From Bdellovibrionales bacterium (GTDB lineage: Bacteria > Bdellovibrionota > UBA1018), in contig JAEUWC010000007.1 of the NCBI GenBank assembly GCA_016786465.1, positions 1-50,392 on the forward strand: DNA of 50,392 nucleotides, in the 5' to 3' direction. The notes beneath the pieces were generated by a model that saw only the letters and a program-made list of their open reading frames with translations, did not search any database and was not told the origin of the DNA. Position 1 is the stretch's first letter. Each line of letters starts with the position of its first letter. The translations under genes were made by a program, and so were the position numbers. Positions 26,994 to 35,545 of this stretch are shown here, one piece after another.

Positions 26994-27743
26994 GGCTTTT
27001 GGATCATAGAATTTAAACGAAAGCTTTTGGTCCCGGATGGCCTGCAAAATGGCTTCCGGATGCTTTTCGCATTCCAGCACCGTTTTCCAAGAACGCATTT
27101 GCTTGGGTGCATGCAAATCACTGTTGGCCAACATCGCCAGACCGCTTTCAAAGACTTCTTCAAAAAGATGAGGTCCACTTGCGACTTCCCACGCATCCAT
27201 CACGCTGGCTAATTCCCATCGGCGATTCCAAAGATGATGGGTTTGCTTTTCCATCTTTCGGGTTGAAACCGGATGCGCGGCAACCGATAGCGCGCCTTGA
27301 TCCCGAATGGCTTGGGCCAAATCGTAAGCATCTGCATCCGCTGACAGAAATTCCGAAACACCTAAGCCCAAGATATGAGCCGATCGATCGTTGTTGATCG
27401 TGTTCTTGGTCAGTTCAAAACCGGGGATCACGATCATTCGGTACTGATCCCAAGCACGGGCAGCTTCGGCTTCGATGGTCTTCAAATAAAAGGGAAAGGA
27501 TGCTTCCGTCAGCGTGTTGCCAATCCATTTTGCCGCACGGCCGATTAATGTTTCTTTTTCGCAAAGGTGATCGGTGATGGCGATTGCTCCGAAACCGGCC
27601 TTGCCATAAAGGTCCACCAGTTCGGCAATCGAAAGCCTTCCGTCGCTGTAAGTCGAGTGCATGTGAAAATCTGCCAAGAACATGTCTAGATTATCGGAAA
27701 CCCTTGTTGGTTCTGGGTTCTGGGCTGGTTTTGTCTGCGTCAT
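26958..27743 (-). CDS. PHP-domain metal-dependent phosphoesterase-like protein
   Basis: 261 residues from ATG 27743; ATG 27683 (Met21) just before the domain is an alternative. PHP metal motifs: DFHMHSTYSDG (His27, His29), AIAITDH (Asp58, His59), VIPGFELT, SVAAHPVS and MLANSDLHAP. Members hydrolyse phosphoesters such as 3',5'-bisphosphates or RNA ends; the substrate here is not evident. It diverges from the SDR gene. Confidence 0.85.
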   Translation of the reverse strand: MTQTKPAQNPEPTRVSDNLDMFLADFHMHSTYSDGRLSIAELVDLYGKAGFGAIAITDHLCEKETLIGRAAKWIGNTLTEASFPFYLKTIEAEAARAWDQYRMIVIPGFELTKNTINNDRSAHILGLGVSEFLSADADAYDLAQAIRDQGALSVAAHPVSTRKMEKQTHHLWNRRWELASVMDAWEVASGPHLFEEVFESGLAMLANSDLHAPKQMRSWKTVLECEKHPEAILQAIRDQKLSFKFYDPKALVIAPRAVNVA

Positions 27744-27798
27744 AGGACGGTTAGGAAACCATTAGGATTGTTTAGGCCGCATGCTAGGATGTCCCCAT

Positions 27799-28482
27799 AT
27801 GAAGCAAACCGTCTTGGTTACGGGCGCCGCAGGGGGATTAGGCCGTGCCGTCATTGAAAAATTCCTGAAACAGGGCTGGACCGTTCTGGGGACGTATTAC
27901 CAGTCCGAACCCACCGATTTAAAAGGGGTCGAGCGCCTGCACTGGTACGATCTGGACGTTTCAGAACCCCATGCCGTTCATCGTGCGATTGATGAAATGG
28001 AAAAAGAACACGGCCCGATCCAAGCGTTGGTTCACTGCGCGGGTGGTTTTCGTTATTCACGGATCGAAGAAACCGCAGACGAAGACATCGAATTTCTTCT
28101 GAACGCGAATCTGAAATCCGCGATCTTGCTGGTGCGCGAACTGATTCCTAGGATGAAAGAAAGAAACCTGGGACGCATCGTTCTAATTTCTTCAAAAACG
28201 GCGCAGCAGGCCCCTGCGGGAATGTCGGTTTTCACGGCAACCAAGGCCGGGCTAGTTTCATTGACCGAAGCGGTGGCCGAAGAAGTGCGTTCCTTCAACA
28301 TCAACGTCAACTGCCTGATGCCGACTATCATCGATACACCCATGAATCGTCGCGATATGCCGCAAGCGAATTTCAATTCTTGGGTCAAACCGACAGATCT
28401 TGCAGACATCATTCTTTCTTTGACCGGTTCGTGGGGTTCGCCGATCAACGGCGCAAGCGTTTCGGTAGCGGGAAGGCTTTAG
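27799..28482 (+). CDS. short-chain dehydrogenase/reductase with atypical active site
   Basis: 227 residues from ATG 27799 (AGGA upstream at 27786); a TTG/ATG further up adds six residues. Rossmann motif TGAAGGLG (8-15), HCAGG in place of NNAG, the NxxS region NANLKSA, and ISS (131-132) with Lys149. The catalytic Tyr of YxxxK is Phe145 (VFTATKAG), so standard proton transfer is not possible as in classical SDRs. Layout resembles dihydropteridine-reductase-like SDRs. It is three bases upstream of the threonine dehydratase gene. Confidence 0.88.
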   Translation: MKQTVLVTGAAGGLGRAVIEKFLKQGWTVLGTYYQSEPTDLKGVERLHWYDLDVSEPHAVHRAIDEMEKEHGPIQALVHCAGGFRYSRIEETADEDIEFLLNANLKSAILLVRELIPRMKERNLGRIVLISSKTAQQAPAGMSVFTATKAGLVSLTEAVAEEVRSFNINVNCLMPTIIDTPMNRRDMPQANFNSWVKPTDLADIILSLTGSWGSPINGASVSVAGRL

Positions 28483-28485
28483 TTC

Positions 28486-29697
28486 ATGAAGGTCGGGCTG
28501 AAAGAAATCCAAGCAGCACAGGCGAATCTTTCCCGAATTCTGGTTCCAACGCCGCTGCTTCATAATCCTTGGTTATCCAAGGAATTGGGCTGTGAAATCT
28601 ATCTGAAGCTGGAAACCGCGCAACCCATTGGTTCTTTCAAGATCCGGGGCGCTACCCACGCGATTTTATCGTTAAGCGACACCGAAAAGAAAAAAGGGGT
28701 TGTCGCCGCAAGCGCCGGAAATCACGCCCAGGGTGTGGCGTGGGGTTCGCGGCAAGCCGGGGTTCAGGCGACCATCGTCATGCCTAAAAACGCACCCCTG
28801 ATGAAGATTCAAAACACCCGCGCCTTAGGTGCTGAAGTGGTTTTGGCCGGGGACAATTACGACGAAGCTTATCTAGAAGCCCAGGCCATTTGTAAAAAGA
28901 CGGGAAGCGTTTATATTCACGCGTTTCAGGATGCGAATGTGATCGCGGGACAAGGAACCGTGGGACTTGAAATTTTCGAGCAACTTCCTTCTGTCGATGT
29001 CGTGGTCGCGTCGATTGGCGGCGGCGGTTTGGTCGCGGGAATCGCCGTGACTATGAAGGCCTTGAAGCCGTCCGTGAAAGTTTACGGCGCCCAAGCAGCT
29101 GGCGCGGCTTCCATGCAAAAGTCTTTTGAAAAGAAGAAGGCCGTCACTTTGGATGGCGTTTCCACTTTTGCTGACGGAATCGCCGTTTCAAAAGCCAGTG
29201 AAGAACTTCGCGAAATCCTGCAGCCGAAAGTAGAGAAAGTTTTAAGTACCGATGACGAAAACATCGCCGCGGCAATTTTGATGCTTCTGGAAAAAGCGAA
29301 AGTCGTGACCGAAGGTGCGGCCGCCGTGTCGTTAGCCGTTTTGGACCAAATCCGTTCTGAAATCAAAGGTAAGCACGTGGTCGTCGTTTTGGGCGGCGGA
29401 AACATTGATGTCAACGTCTTGGGTCGAATCATCGACCGAGGCCTGATCCGCGCTGGCCGCAGACTTCGAATCAATTGCTGGGTCGCTGATCGCCCGGGGT
29501 CCTTGGCCAAGCTAACTGATACGATTGCGAAAGGCGGTGCAAACATCCTGCAAGCCATTCACGACCGAAGCGAACCTTCCACATCCATCGATCAAACCGA
29601 AGTCGCACTGACCCTTGAAACCAAGGGCCCAGACCACAGCGCTGAATTGATTCGTGCGCTCAAGGGCGCGGTCATCCGCCTTGAGCAAGTAGACTAA
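28486..29697 (+). CDS. ilvA: threonine ammonia-lyase (threonine dehydratase), PLP-dependent
   Basis: 403 residues. Converts L-threonine to 2-oxobutanoate and ammonia, feeding isoleucine synthesis or catabolism. PLP Lys52 lies in GSFKIRGA; ASAGNHAQG and the Gly-rich phosphate loop SIGGGGLVAG are standard. Residues from about 325 (RLRINCWVADRPGSLAKLTDTIAKGGANI) form one ACT domain, as in short IlvA/TdcB-like enzymes with regulatory ends. Gene name by family; tdcB is the alternative. The last 26 bases overlap the opposing nuclease gene. Confidence 0.9.
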   Translation: MKVGLKEIQAAQANLSRILVPTPLLHNPWLSKELGCEIYLKLETAQPIGSFKIRGATHAILSLSDTEKKKGVVAASAGNHAQGVAWGSRQAGVQATIVMPKNAPLMKIQNTRALGAEVVLAGDNYDEAYLEAQAICKKTGSVYIHAFQDANVIAGQGTVGLEIFEQLPSVDVVVASIGGGGLVAGIAVTMKALKPSVKVYGAQAAGAASMQKSFEKKKAVTLDGVSTFADGIAVSKASEELREILQPKVEKVLSTDDENIAAAILMLLEKAKVVTEGAAAVSLAVLDQIRSEIKGKHVVVVLGGGNIDVNVLGRIIDRGLIRAGRRLRINCWVADRPGSLAKLTDTIAKGGANILQAIHDRSEPSTSIDQTEVALTLETKGPDHSAELIRALKGAVIRLEQVD

Positions 29698-30508
29698 GGC
29701 TGTCGCGCTTCTGTTGCGGAATGAAGGCTTCGCCCCAACCCGTTTTGGCGCGAATTTTTTTGATCCTGGCAATTTCGTGCCGCCAAAACCATTTCATCCA
29801 AGAAAGGTGGCGTTGAATCTGCTTGGGCCGTGCACGTGCGCGTGGATCTTCGGCCAACGACAAAACCAGGATTTCCATGAAATCCAAACTTTCACCGTTT
29901 AAATAGCGATTCAGAGCCGGGCCCCAGCCATCGGGAATCCTTCGAAACGAAGCCACCAAGGAATAGCGGTCAATTCGACCTAGCCCGTTTTTTCCATAAA
30001 GCTGGGCGCGCTTGGCTGGAATCCCCACCCATTTCAAAAGTTCTTGAAGCGCTTCAAAGAATTCCTTCGTCGCTGAACGCGACCGAAAAACCCCGTTCCA
30101 ATGAAAGCCCTGGGAACTTTGATCAAATTTTTCCGGGCTGGATGAAAAGACCAGTTCCAGGTGATCGCCAAACTGGCGCACACCCACGGCGGGGTACAGA
30201 AATGAAAATGCACCCACCACATTCCAGCGGGGACGGATTTCCTGAATCAACTGATTTTCCAAAATCAGCGCCTGAAGTTCGGTACCTGTAGTTTCCCACC
30301 TTAGATCAGCGGCATCAGTTAAAATGCGCCGCATTTTTGCGTGTTTCTTGATCCGCTTGGCGTTGCGATACTGCGCAAGCCTGCGGCGAAGGTCTTTGGC
30401 CTTGCCCACGTAGATGACTTTTCCGTCGTGATCGAAGAACCGATAGACCCCTGGGGATTTCGGTGCAGTCAGCGTCGGCTTAAAGTCCAGCTTCGGGGTT
30501 TGGGCCAT
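29672..30508 (-). CDS. GIY-YIG endonuclease, Cho/UvrC N-domain-like
   Basis: 278 residues. The GIY-YIG domain covers residues 15-95: SPGVYRFF, VIYVGKAKDLRRRLAQY, ELQALILENQLIQEIRPRWN, i.e. the Tyr, Arg and Glu of the UvrC-type nuclease. The rest lacks the UvrC UVR, RNase H and HhH domains, and its length matches Cho, the alternative 3'-incising nuclease of nucleotide excision repair. The start at 30508 overlaps the coiled-coil gene end by 29 bases; no later start preserves the domain. Confidence 0.85.
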   Translation of the reverse strand: MAQTPKLDFKPTLTAPKSPGVYRFFDHDGKVIYVGKAKDLRRRLAQYRNAKRIKKHAKMRRILTDAADLRWETTGTELQALILENQLIQEIRPRWNVVGAFSFLYPAVGVRQFGDHLELVFSSSPEKFDQSSQGFHWNGVFRSRSATKEFFEALQELLKWVGIPAKRAQLYGKNGLGRIDRYSLVASFRRIPDGWGPALNRYLNGESLDFMEILVLSLAEDPRARARPKQIQRHLSWMKWFWRHEIARIKKIRAKTGWGEAFIPQQKRDSLSLLAQGG

Positions 30509-32231
30509 GATCTAGATCGGCTGAAATCGTGTTCTCGGACCGAGCTTCTTCGATTTGTTTCAGATTCGATTCGATCTTACCTTCGGATTCCTTCAGAATT
30601 TCCGCAAGGCGATTCTTTTGGTTTTCCAAAGTATTCAAGGCCGAGTTGGCCTTCTGATGCAGGATCGAACCTTCTTGGAAGTTTTCGATCTGCGCGCGAA
30701 GACGGTCGGCTTCCATCTCTTTGGACGCAATCAGATCCTTAAGCGGATAGACGCTGCGAAGCTTTTCCATTTCGCCACGGAAAGAATCCAGGGTTCGATC
30801 AAAGCGCCGTTTTTCGGTAATCAACGCCATTTCAAGGCTTTTTGAACGATCCGCTTCAGCCTGAAGCGCTTGATTCAAATGCGTCAGCTGATCGATTGCG
30901 TCAGCGACCTGCCCAGAAACTTCCACGCGGGCTGCGTTCTTCTTTTGTTCTTCTGCCGCCTTTTGGATCGCATCCAGGTACTTGCGTTCAAGTTCCTGGA
31001 ATTTGGCTTGGAATTCCGTGCGTTCCCGAGCAATGTTCAGTTCGCCCTGGGTCTGTGTTTCAGCCTTGGCTTGCTTTTCAGCAGCCAATTGCGCTTCCAC
31101 TTTTTGGATTCGTTCGGCCAAAAGAAGCTTGGCTTGACCCGCTTGTGAAACGGCGTCTTTCTGCCTTTGGATTTCTTCTTTGAAAAGCTGGTTCTGGCGC
31201 TGCGTGGATTCCAGTTGGCTGGTCAGCTTCTGGTTGGCTTCACGCATTTGTTCAATCAGCTTCTGTTGTTCTGGCCCGTTTTGGGTCGCTAGCTGGTTTG
31301 CGGCTTTCTGCTGCTCAAGTTCGGTTTTCAAACGACGGATTTCGGTTTCCAGGCCGCTTTGAATCAAGCGCGCGCGTTGGCGTTCATTTTCAGAACGTTC
31401 TTCGACTTCTGCGCCAAACTGGGCGCGAAGTTCGTCGCGTTGCTTGTCCAGTTGTTCTTGATTTTCCCGGGCCAAGTCCGCACGAAGGCGTTCCTTTTCG
31501 CGAACCAGTTCCCATTTCAGGCGTTCGCGAATGGATTTTTCAACCTTACTGACTTCTTCTTCGATGCTTTTTTTGCTTTGGCTTAAGGCCTGATATTCTT
31601 TCTGAAGTTCATTGAATCGCGCTTCTGCCGAATGCAGCCGAACCAACGCATTCTGAAGTTCGCTTTGATAGCTTTTTGCGTGCCGTTCAATCTGCTCACG
31701 ATTCTGGCGTTCGATTGCCAGTGACGTTGCCAGCTTTCGGTTCTGGTCTTCAAGACCATGAATCTTTTCGACGTTCTTTTGGCCTTCTTGGATGATGGAA
31801 CGCGCTTCGCGTTCACGCTGAAGGACTCCGGCCCAGGCGTTGCGATACTGCTGCAATTCCGCGATGGCCTTGCGATAGCCGCTTGAAAGCGTGTTCAACT
31901 TTTCTTTTAGGCTTCTTTCATTTTCCTGGAAGGTGCTGGTTGCTGCGCGAAGCTGGCTGACTTTCGTGGAAATTTCGTTTCCCTTTGCGCGTTCGTCTCG
32001 AAGTAGGCGTTCGTACGTGGCTTGAACGGCGCTCATTTCCTCTTGAAGCGCTCGGACTTTCTGTTTTTCCTGGACCAAGGCTAATTCAATCTGCCGGGCT
32101 CCGGACAAAACCGATTCCAAATGATCGATGACGCCTGTGGAGTTTGCGCCCGAATTGGCGAAACCCGATTGAAGCGTGGAATACCCGGAACTTCCGCGGC
32201 CAAGCGGAGTTACATTGTGTGATGGACCCAT
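30480..32231 (-). CDS. large coiled-coil protein
   Basis: 583 residues from ATG 32231, preceded by AAGGGGA at a good distance; upstream in-frame codons lack such a site. Residues 1-35 are Gly/Ser-rich and flexible (GPSHNVTPLGRGSSGYS). From about 40 to 565 the protein is an almost unbroken heptad-type coiled coil rich in Glu, Gln, Lys and Ala with no signal peptide or membrane segment. It is probably a cytoplasmic structural or scaffold protein; coiled-coil filament proteins are known in Bdellovibrio (Ccp), but identity with them cannot be judged here. Confidence 0.75.
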   Translation of the reverse strand: MGPSHNVTPLGRGSSGYSTLQSGFANSGANSTGVIDHLESVLSGARQIELALVQEKQKVRALQEEMSAVQATYERLLRDERAKGNEISTKVSQLRAATSTFQENERSLKEKLNTLSSGYRKAIAELQQYRNAWAGVLQREREARSIIQEGQKNVEKIHGLEDQNRKLATSLAIERQNREQIERHAKSYQSELQNALVRLHSAEARFNELQKEYQALSQSKKSIEEEVSKVEKSIRERLKWELVREKERLRADLARENQEQLDKQRDELRAQFGAEVEERSENERQRARLIQSGLETEIRRLKTELEQQKAANQLATQNGPEQQKLIEQMREANQKLTSQLESTQRQNQLFKEEIQRQKDAVSQAGQAKLLLAERIQKVEAQLAAEKQAKAETQTQGELNIARERTEFQAKFQELERKYLDAIQKAAEEQKKNAARVEVSGQVADAIDQLTHLNQALQAEADRSKSLEMALITEKRRFDRTLDSFRGEMEKLRSVYPLKDLIASKEMEADRLRAQIENFQEGSILHQKANSALNTLENQKNRLAEILKESEGKIESNLKQIEEARSENTISADLDHGPNPEAGL

Positions 32232-32321
32232 CTGATCATTTCCCCTTCCATGGAAAAACATCCTTCCTTTATTGTGACGTTTACTGCGCCATGTTGTCAA
32301 ACAGATCGCAATCGTCACTCT

Positions 32322-32340
32322 TTTGACGTATCGTCAAAAA
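32322..32340. promoter_or_regulatory. perfect palindromic operator candidate
   Basis: TTTTGACG-TAT-CGTCAAAA, two perfect 8-base arms around a 3-base spacer, lies between the divergent starts of the coiled-coil gene (32231) and the HEAT-like membrane protein gene (32417). The half-site TGACG recurs nearby (TGTGACG at 32274-32280). It is a likely dimeric regulator site; the regulator is unknown. Confidence 0.5.
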
Positions 32341-32416
32341 TGGGCAGATTTTGCCTAAATTTTGGCGTGTTTTCTTCCGAAGTGCTTTATTACCAGGAGC
32401 GTTTGTCCGCAGCCGT

Positions 32417-33193
32417 ATGAGCCCCCCCGAGTCATCTAAAAAATCCCGCCCCAGAGACCCCGTTTATGCGTGGTCCTATTTGGAATCGCGTAGAAGAAGT
32501 CGCATTCTGTGGATGGCCATTGCCGGTTTTTGTGGGATCAGCGCCGTGGCGCTCGGTTGGGTCGGAATTCCTGCGTTGGTTTCTAGGATTCCTGCAAAGA
32601 ATGACTATAGCTACGCATCGGCACTGGAAGCTCAGTCCGCGCTTCACGCCGCCGTCGATCAGGTGAAGGACCTAACGGTTTCAGACGGTGTTCGTTCCGA
32701 AAAGCTTCACGAAATTTCAAAGATCTGCGTGAAATTTCCGGTTCTACGGACACAGGCCGAACTGGTCGTTTTCAAGACGGTTCTAAGTGGTGGATCTTTG
32801 TACATCCGCGGCGAAGCCCTAAGAACCCTAGCTAGCTTTAGAAGTCCCCGGGCCTTCACCTTGGTTGAACAGTCGCTGAAATCGCCCGAACCCGATTTGG
32901 TACTTTCAGCAGTCCAGGGCTTGGAAAGTTTTATCGGATCGAATCGGGATCCTGCCGCTAGAACCCTTTTGGCGCGAACAGCTGCCGCAGGACGCGGAGA
33001 ATCCAGTGCCGTTGCTGGGCATATTCTGGTCAAGCACCGCGATCGACGGATTGCGTCTGCAATTCCCAGCTTGGTTCGCGAAACCGCCGTTCAAGAGGAA
33101 ATTCAAACGGCTTTAGAAGCCGTAGAAAAACTGGGGCTTAAGGAATTCGAATCTTTGGTTCAGGCCCGACTTGGAAAGGCGAAAGCACAATGA
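32417..33193 (+). CDS. single-pass membrane protein with HEAT-like helical repeats
   Basis: 258 residues from ATG 32417; the frame is open to a TTG at 32351, but that part is poor. A short basic Pro/Ser-rich N-terminus, one membrane segment at about 31-52 (ILWMAIAGFCGISAVALGWVGI), then helical repeats of about 30 residues with RGEALRTLASFRSPRAF and VLSAVQGLESFIG, in the style of HEAT repeats used for protein binding. Its stop overlaps the next small gene (ATGA). Function unknown; it heads the sigma-factor locus. Confidence 0.65.
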   Translation: MSPPESSKKSRPRDPVYAWSYLESRRRSRILWMAIAGFCGISAVALGWVGIPALVSRIPAKNDYSYASALEAQSALHAAVDQVKDLTVSDGVRSEKLHEISKICVKFPVLRTQAELVVFKTVLSGGSLYIRGEALRTLASFRSPRAFTLVEQSLKSPEPDLVLSAVQGLESFIGSNRDPAARTLLARTAAAGRGESSAVAGHILVKHRDRRIASAIPSLVRETAVQEEIQTALEAVEKLGLKEFESLVQARLGKAKAQ

Positions 33194-33342
33194 ATCACTT
33201 AGAAAACGACGATCTGGAATATGTGATTGACCTGAACCCTTCCCGCACTTTGGAACTGACCCTGATCCAGTACTTGAATGAACAGGATCCGGAACTGGCC
33301 GATCGAATCAAAAATATTCTGAACCCCGTCACAAAGCCCTAG
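33190..33342 (+). CDS. 50-residue protein of unknown function
   Basis: ATG 33190 overlaps the previous stop in an ATGA; stop TAG 33340-33342. The sequence begins MNHLENDDLEYVIDLNPSR and continues with helical, acidic text (LELTLIQYLNEQ, DPELADRIKNIL). No signal peptide or Cys. Translational coupling on its left and the sigma gene 18 bases to its right support a real gene, perhaps a small binding partner. No homology was recognised. Confidence 0.6.
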   Translation: MNHLENDDLEYVIDLNPSRTLELTLIQYLNEQDPELADRIKNILNPVTKP

Positions 33343-33360
33343 TCCTAGGCGTAAGATCGG

Positions 33361-33831
33361 GTGGTGCCATCGGAAACCGCTTTAGATCAGCAATGGATGC
33401 GTCTTTACGTAGAAGGGGATACATCCGCCTTTGACCTGATTTATCGCGAAAATGCCAGCAGGGTCTTTGGGTACATCGCCAAGCGCATTAGGTCAGATTC
33501 GGAAAGGCACGATGTTTTCCAAGCCGTTTGGATGAAGTTTCACCAGGCGCGACACCAGTACGATCCAAAGTTTCCCCTGACTCAATGGATCTATGTCATC
33601 GCAAAAACAGTTTTGATCGATCACTTTCGAAAAAAGGGACACCAGGTCACCGTTGATTCTGAAGTGGATGTGGATCGGTTGTCACAACCTGAAGGGGGAG
33701 AAACGTTAAACCCTTCGATGGATCGCGAAGCCGCACTAGAGCGCCTAAAGGGGCTGACCGCCGAACAAAAGCAAGTCGTAGAAATGCGCGTCTTGGATGA
33801 ACTTTCGTTTCAACAATCAGTGAAAAGCTGA
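33361..33831 (+). CDS. ECF-type RNA polymerase sigma factor, C-terminal helix frameshifted
   Basis: 156 residues as read from GTG 33361. Region 2 is complete (GDTSAFDLIYRENASRVFGYIAKRI through QWIYVIAKTVLIDHFRKK) and region 4 starts normally (ALERLKGLTAEQKQVVEMRVLDELSFQQ). The frame then ends in SVKS-stop. A -1 shift at about 33816 restores ISEKLNRSQVSVRQILSRALRKLRA and a TAA at 33891, the missing -35-recognition helix. The intact product would be 177 residues. This is a one-base deletion, either a real mutation or a read error; no slippery heptamer is present. Confidence 0.85.
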   Translation: MVPSETALDQQWMRLYVEGDTSAFDLIYRENASRVFGYIAKRIRSDSERHDVFQAVWMKFHQARHQYDPKFPLTQWIYVIAKTVLIDHFRKKGHQVTVDSEVDVDRLSQPEGGETLNPSMDREAALERLKGLTAEQKQVVEMRVLDELSFQQSVKS

Positions 33832-33892
33832 ACCGTTCACAAGTCAGCGTCCGACAAATTCTAAGTCGTGCATTAAGGAAACTGAGGGCCTA

Positions 33893-34411
33893 ATGAAGGA
33901 TTTTGAAGAATTCAGAAAATCAGGACAGACCCCGCCACCTGCATTAAGCGAAGCCATTCGGTTTCGTGTTGATTCCGATTTGAACCCTTCAATTGCGCGC
34001 GTTTTTTCGAAGATCGCTTTGATTCATTTTTTCACGGCTCTTTTTACGCTGTCGGTTTGCCCGCAGTTTGGCTTCAAACTTTTTGGCAGCGACCCGGGTC
34101 TTATGCATTACTTTATGGCGTTGGGCGAAACCGGGTGTGCGATTGCCTGCGGTTCCTTTTTTGTTGGAACCAGTCTTGCCGTGGCGATTCTAATCTTAAG
34201 CCAAGATGAACTTCGGCACCTGCGAAGGAATCGGTTCTTGGAATTGGGTGCGCTGGTTCTTCTTTCGATGGGCGCATTTGTCATGAGAGACCCCAGCACC
34301 ACTTTGACCGGCTTTGGGGTCGCTTGGCTTTTTGGGGCCCTGATGACCGCAGGGGCGACCGTTGAAGTGGGATGGGCTATTCGAAAATTTGCAGTAAAAA
34401 CAAATGAATAG
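33893..34411 (+). CDS. membrane protein, possible anti-sigma factor
   Basis: 172 residues. ATG 33893 overlaps the TAA of the frame-corrected sigma gene (TAATG), the usual arrangement of an ECF sigma factor and its anti-sigma factor. A cytoplasmic N-terminus of about 45 residues (MKDFEEFRKSGQTPPPALSE) precedes four membrane segments. The NrsF-like pattern of several short helices after a small cytoplasmic part is compatible, but no zinc (HxxxCxxC) anti-sigma motif is seen. The role rests on position. Confidence 0.65.
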   Translation: MKDFEEFRKSGQTPPPALSEAIRFRVDSDLNPSIARVFSKIALIHFFTALFTLSVCPQFGFKLFGSDPGLMHYFMALGETGCAIACGSFFVGTSLAVAILILSQDELRHLRRNRFLELGALVLLSMGAFVMRDPSTTLTGFGVAWLFGALMTAGATVEVGWAIRKFAVKTNE

Positions 34412-34466
34412 GTTCTTGACTAAATTGGTCTGGCATTCTTAAACCGTTTCGGCTATTTTCCCCGCC

Positions 34467-35099
34467 ATGTTTAAAGCAATGGCCGTGTTGTCCGTCATTT
34501 CAGTAACCCCTGCGTTTGCACAAAGTCTACCCACGGTGGGCTACCAGTGCTCGGTCGTGAACGACACCTTCATGACCCCCGAACAGTACGAAACTTCGGG
34601 TGTAGAAGAATCCAAGAAGCTTGCACAAGACCTGGTGCTGACGACAGAACTTGCCCAAGTCAATTCTGTGATTCGTGAAATGGATACATCGAATGGAAAA
34701 GTACATCTGGTCGCAACGTTAAGCCGTGACAACTATTCCCCTGACCAAGTGATTGCCATGGTTCGGTACGTGAAAACAGGTCCAGGATTCATGGGATCCG
34801 AACCCTTGGGTTCAATGCATCTTTCAAAGCTCGCGCCGACGATGTTCAGCATCAACAAGAAGGCTCTGGAATCTGAAAACGATTTGGATCTGAAGAGCCC
34901 CTATTCTGACGCTCGAATCAAGGCTGAAGATTTCTCGAGCAAGAAAATTTTCAAGAAATCGAAGAAAGCTCAGCTGATCGAAGAAATGAACTTGGTCATG
35001 GAACGAAAGTTAGAAAAGAATCGCGACCCCGAAAACCAGCTTGCGGATCAGTTTGATCGCTTTTCGCGCATTAGCGTTGTTTGTAAGAAACTGAATTAG
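34467..35099 (+). CDS. secreted protein of unknown function
   Basis: 210 residues. Signal peptide MFKAMAVLSVISVTPAFAQ. The mature part has two Cys (YQCSVV near the start and VVCKKLN at the end) that could join the termini, and a Lys-rich stretch (KKIFKKSKKAQ). A candidate -35 TTGACT (34416-34421) lies upstream with a poor -10. It follows the sigma/anti-sigma pair and could be its target, but that is unproven. Confidence 0.65.
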   Translation: MFKAMAVLSVISVTPAFAQSLPTVGYQCSVVNDTFMTPEQYETSGVEESKKLAQDLVLTTELAQVNSVIREMDTSNGKVHLVATLSRDNYSPDQVIAMVRYVKTGPGFMGSEPLGSMHLSKLAPTMFSINKKALESENDLDLKSPYSDARIKAEDFSSKKIFKKSKKAQLIEEMNLVMERKLEKNRDPENQLADQFDRFSRISVVCKKLN

Positions 35100-35224
35100 C
35101 TTTCTGTGTATTGAGTGCGTTTAGGGACGTTAAATCTTTCCAAAGGCAGAGCTCTCAATTTTTCAATTGATCGCCCTGCCTTTGGTCTGAATCGATCGCA
35201 GGAGGAGGGGGGAGAACGAAACCT

Positions 35225-35545
35225 TTATGGGTTTCGAATGGCGATCGTACAGAAGCTCGAGTTTTTCTCGTTGATTCCCCATGGCGCGAAAAAGTCGCGC
35301 TCCAAGACTTCCACTGACTGGTAACACTTAACAAAGTCATTCACTCGTCGAACTTGATATCGGACGGTCACCCCCGAAAGAGTGAGGATTCGAAAAACGG
35401 GCCTTCCGTCCTTCAAGTGAAGCGAAGACATTTCATACAGTTTTGTGTAGTCACCTGGCTCTTCTCGCTGTGTCACGACCAAAGTCACATCCGCAAACGC
35501 ATTTGCCGACAGCAGGGTCAGCAGCCCCGTCAATATTAGTTTCAT
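35225..35545 (-). CDS. small secreted protein of unknown function
   Basis: 106 residues from ATG 35545, chosen because AAGGGA lies at the right distance and the signal peptide (MKLILTGLLTLLSANAFA) begins here; an upstream in-frame codon at 35602 would bury it. The mature part of about 88 residues is beta-rich (VTLVVTQREEP, SGVTVRYQVRRV) with two Cys. Converges on the gene at 34467. Confidence 0.65.
   Translation of the reverse strand: MKLILTGLLTLLSANAFADVTLVVTQREEPGDYTKLYEMSSLHLKDGRPVFRILTLSGVTVRYQVRRVNDFVKCYQSVEVLERDFFAPWGINEKNSSFCTIAIRNP

Noticed and set aside
33811-33831. Programmed -1 frameshifting in the sigma factor gene
   Set aside because: No X-XXY-YYZ slippery heptamer is present at the shift point (TTTCAACAATC), so a plain one-base deletion is more likely.
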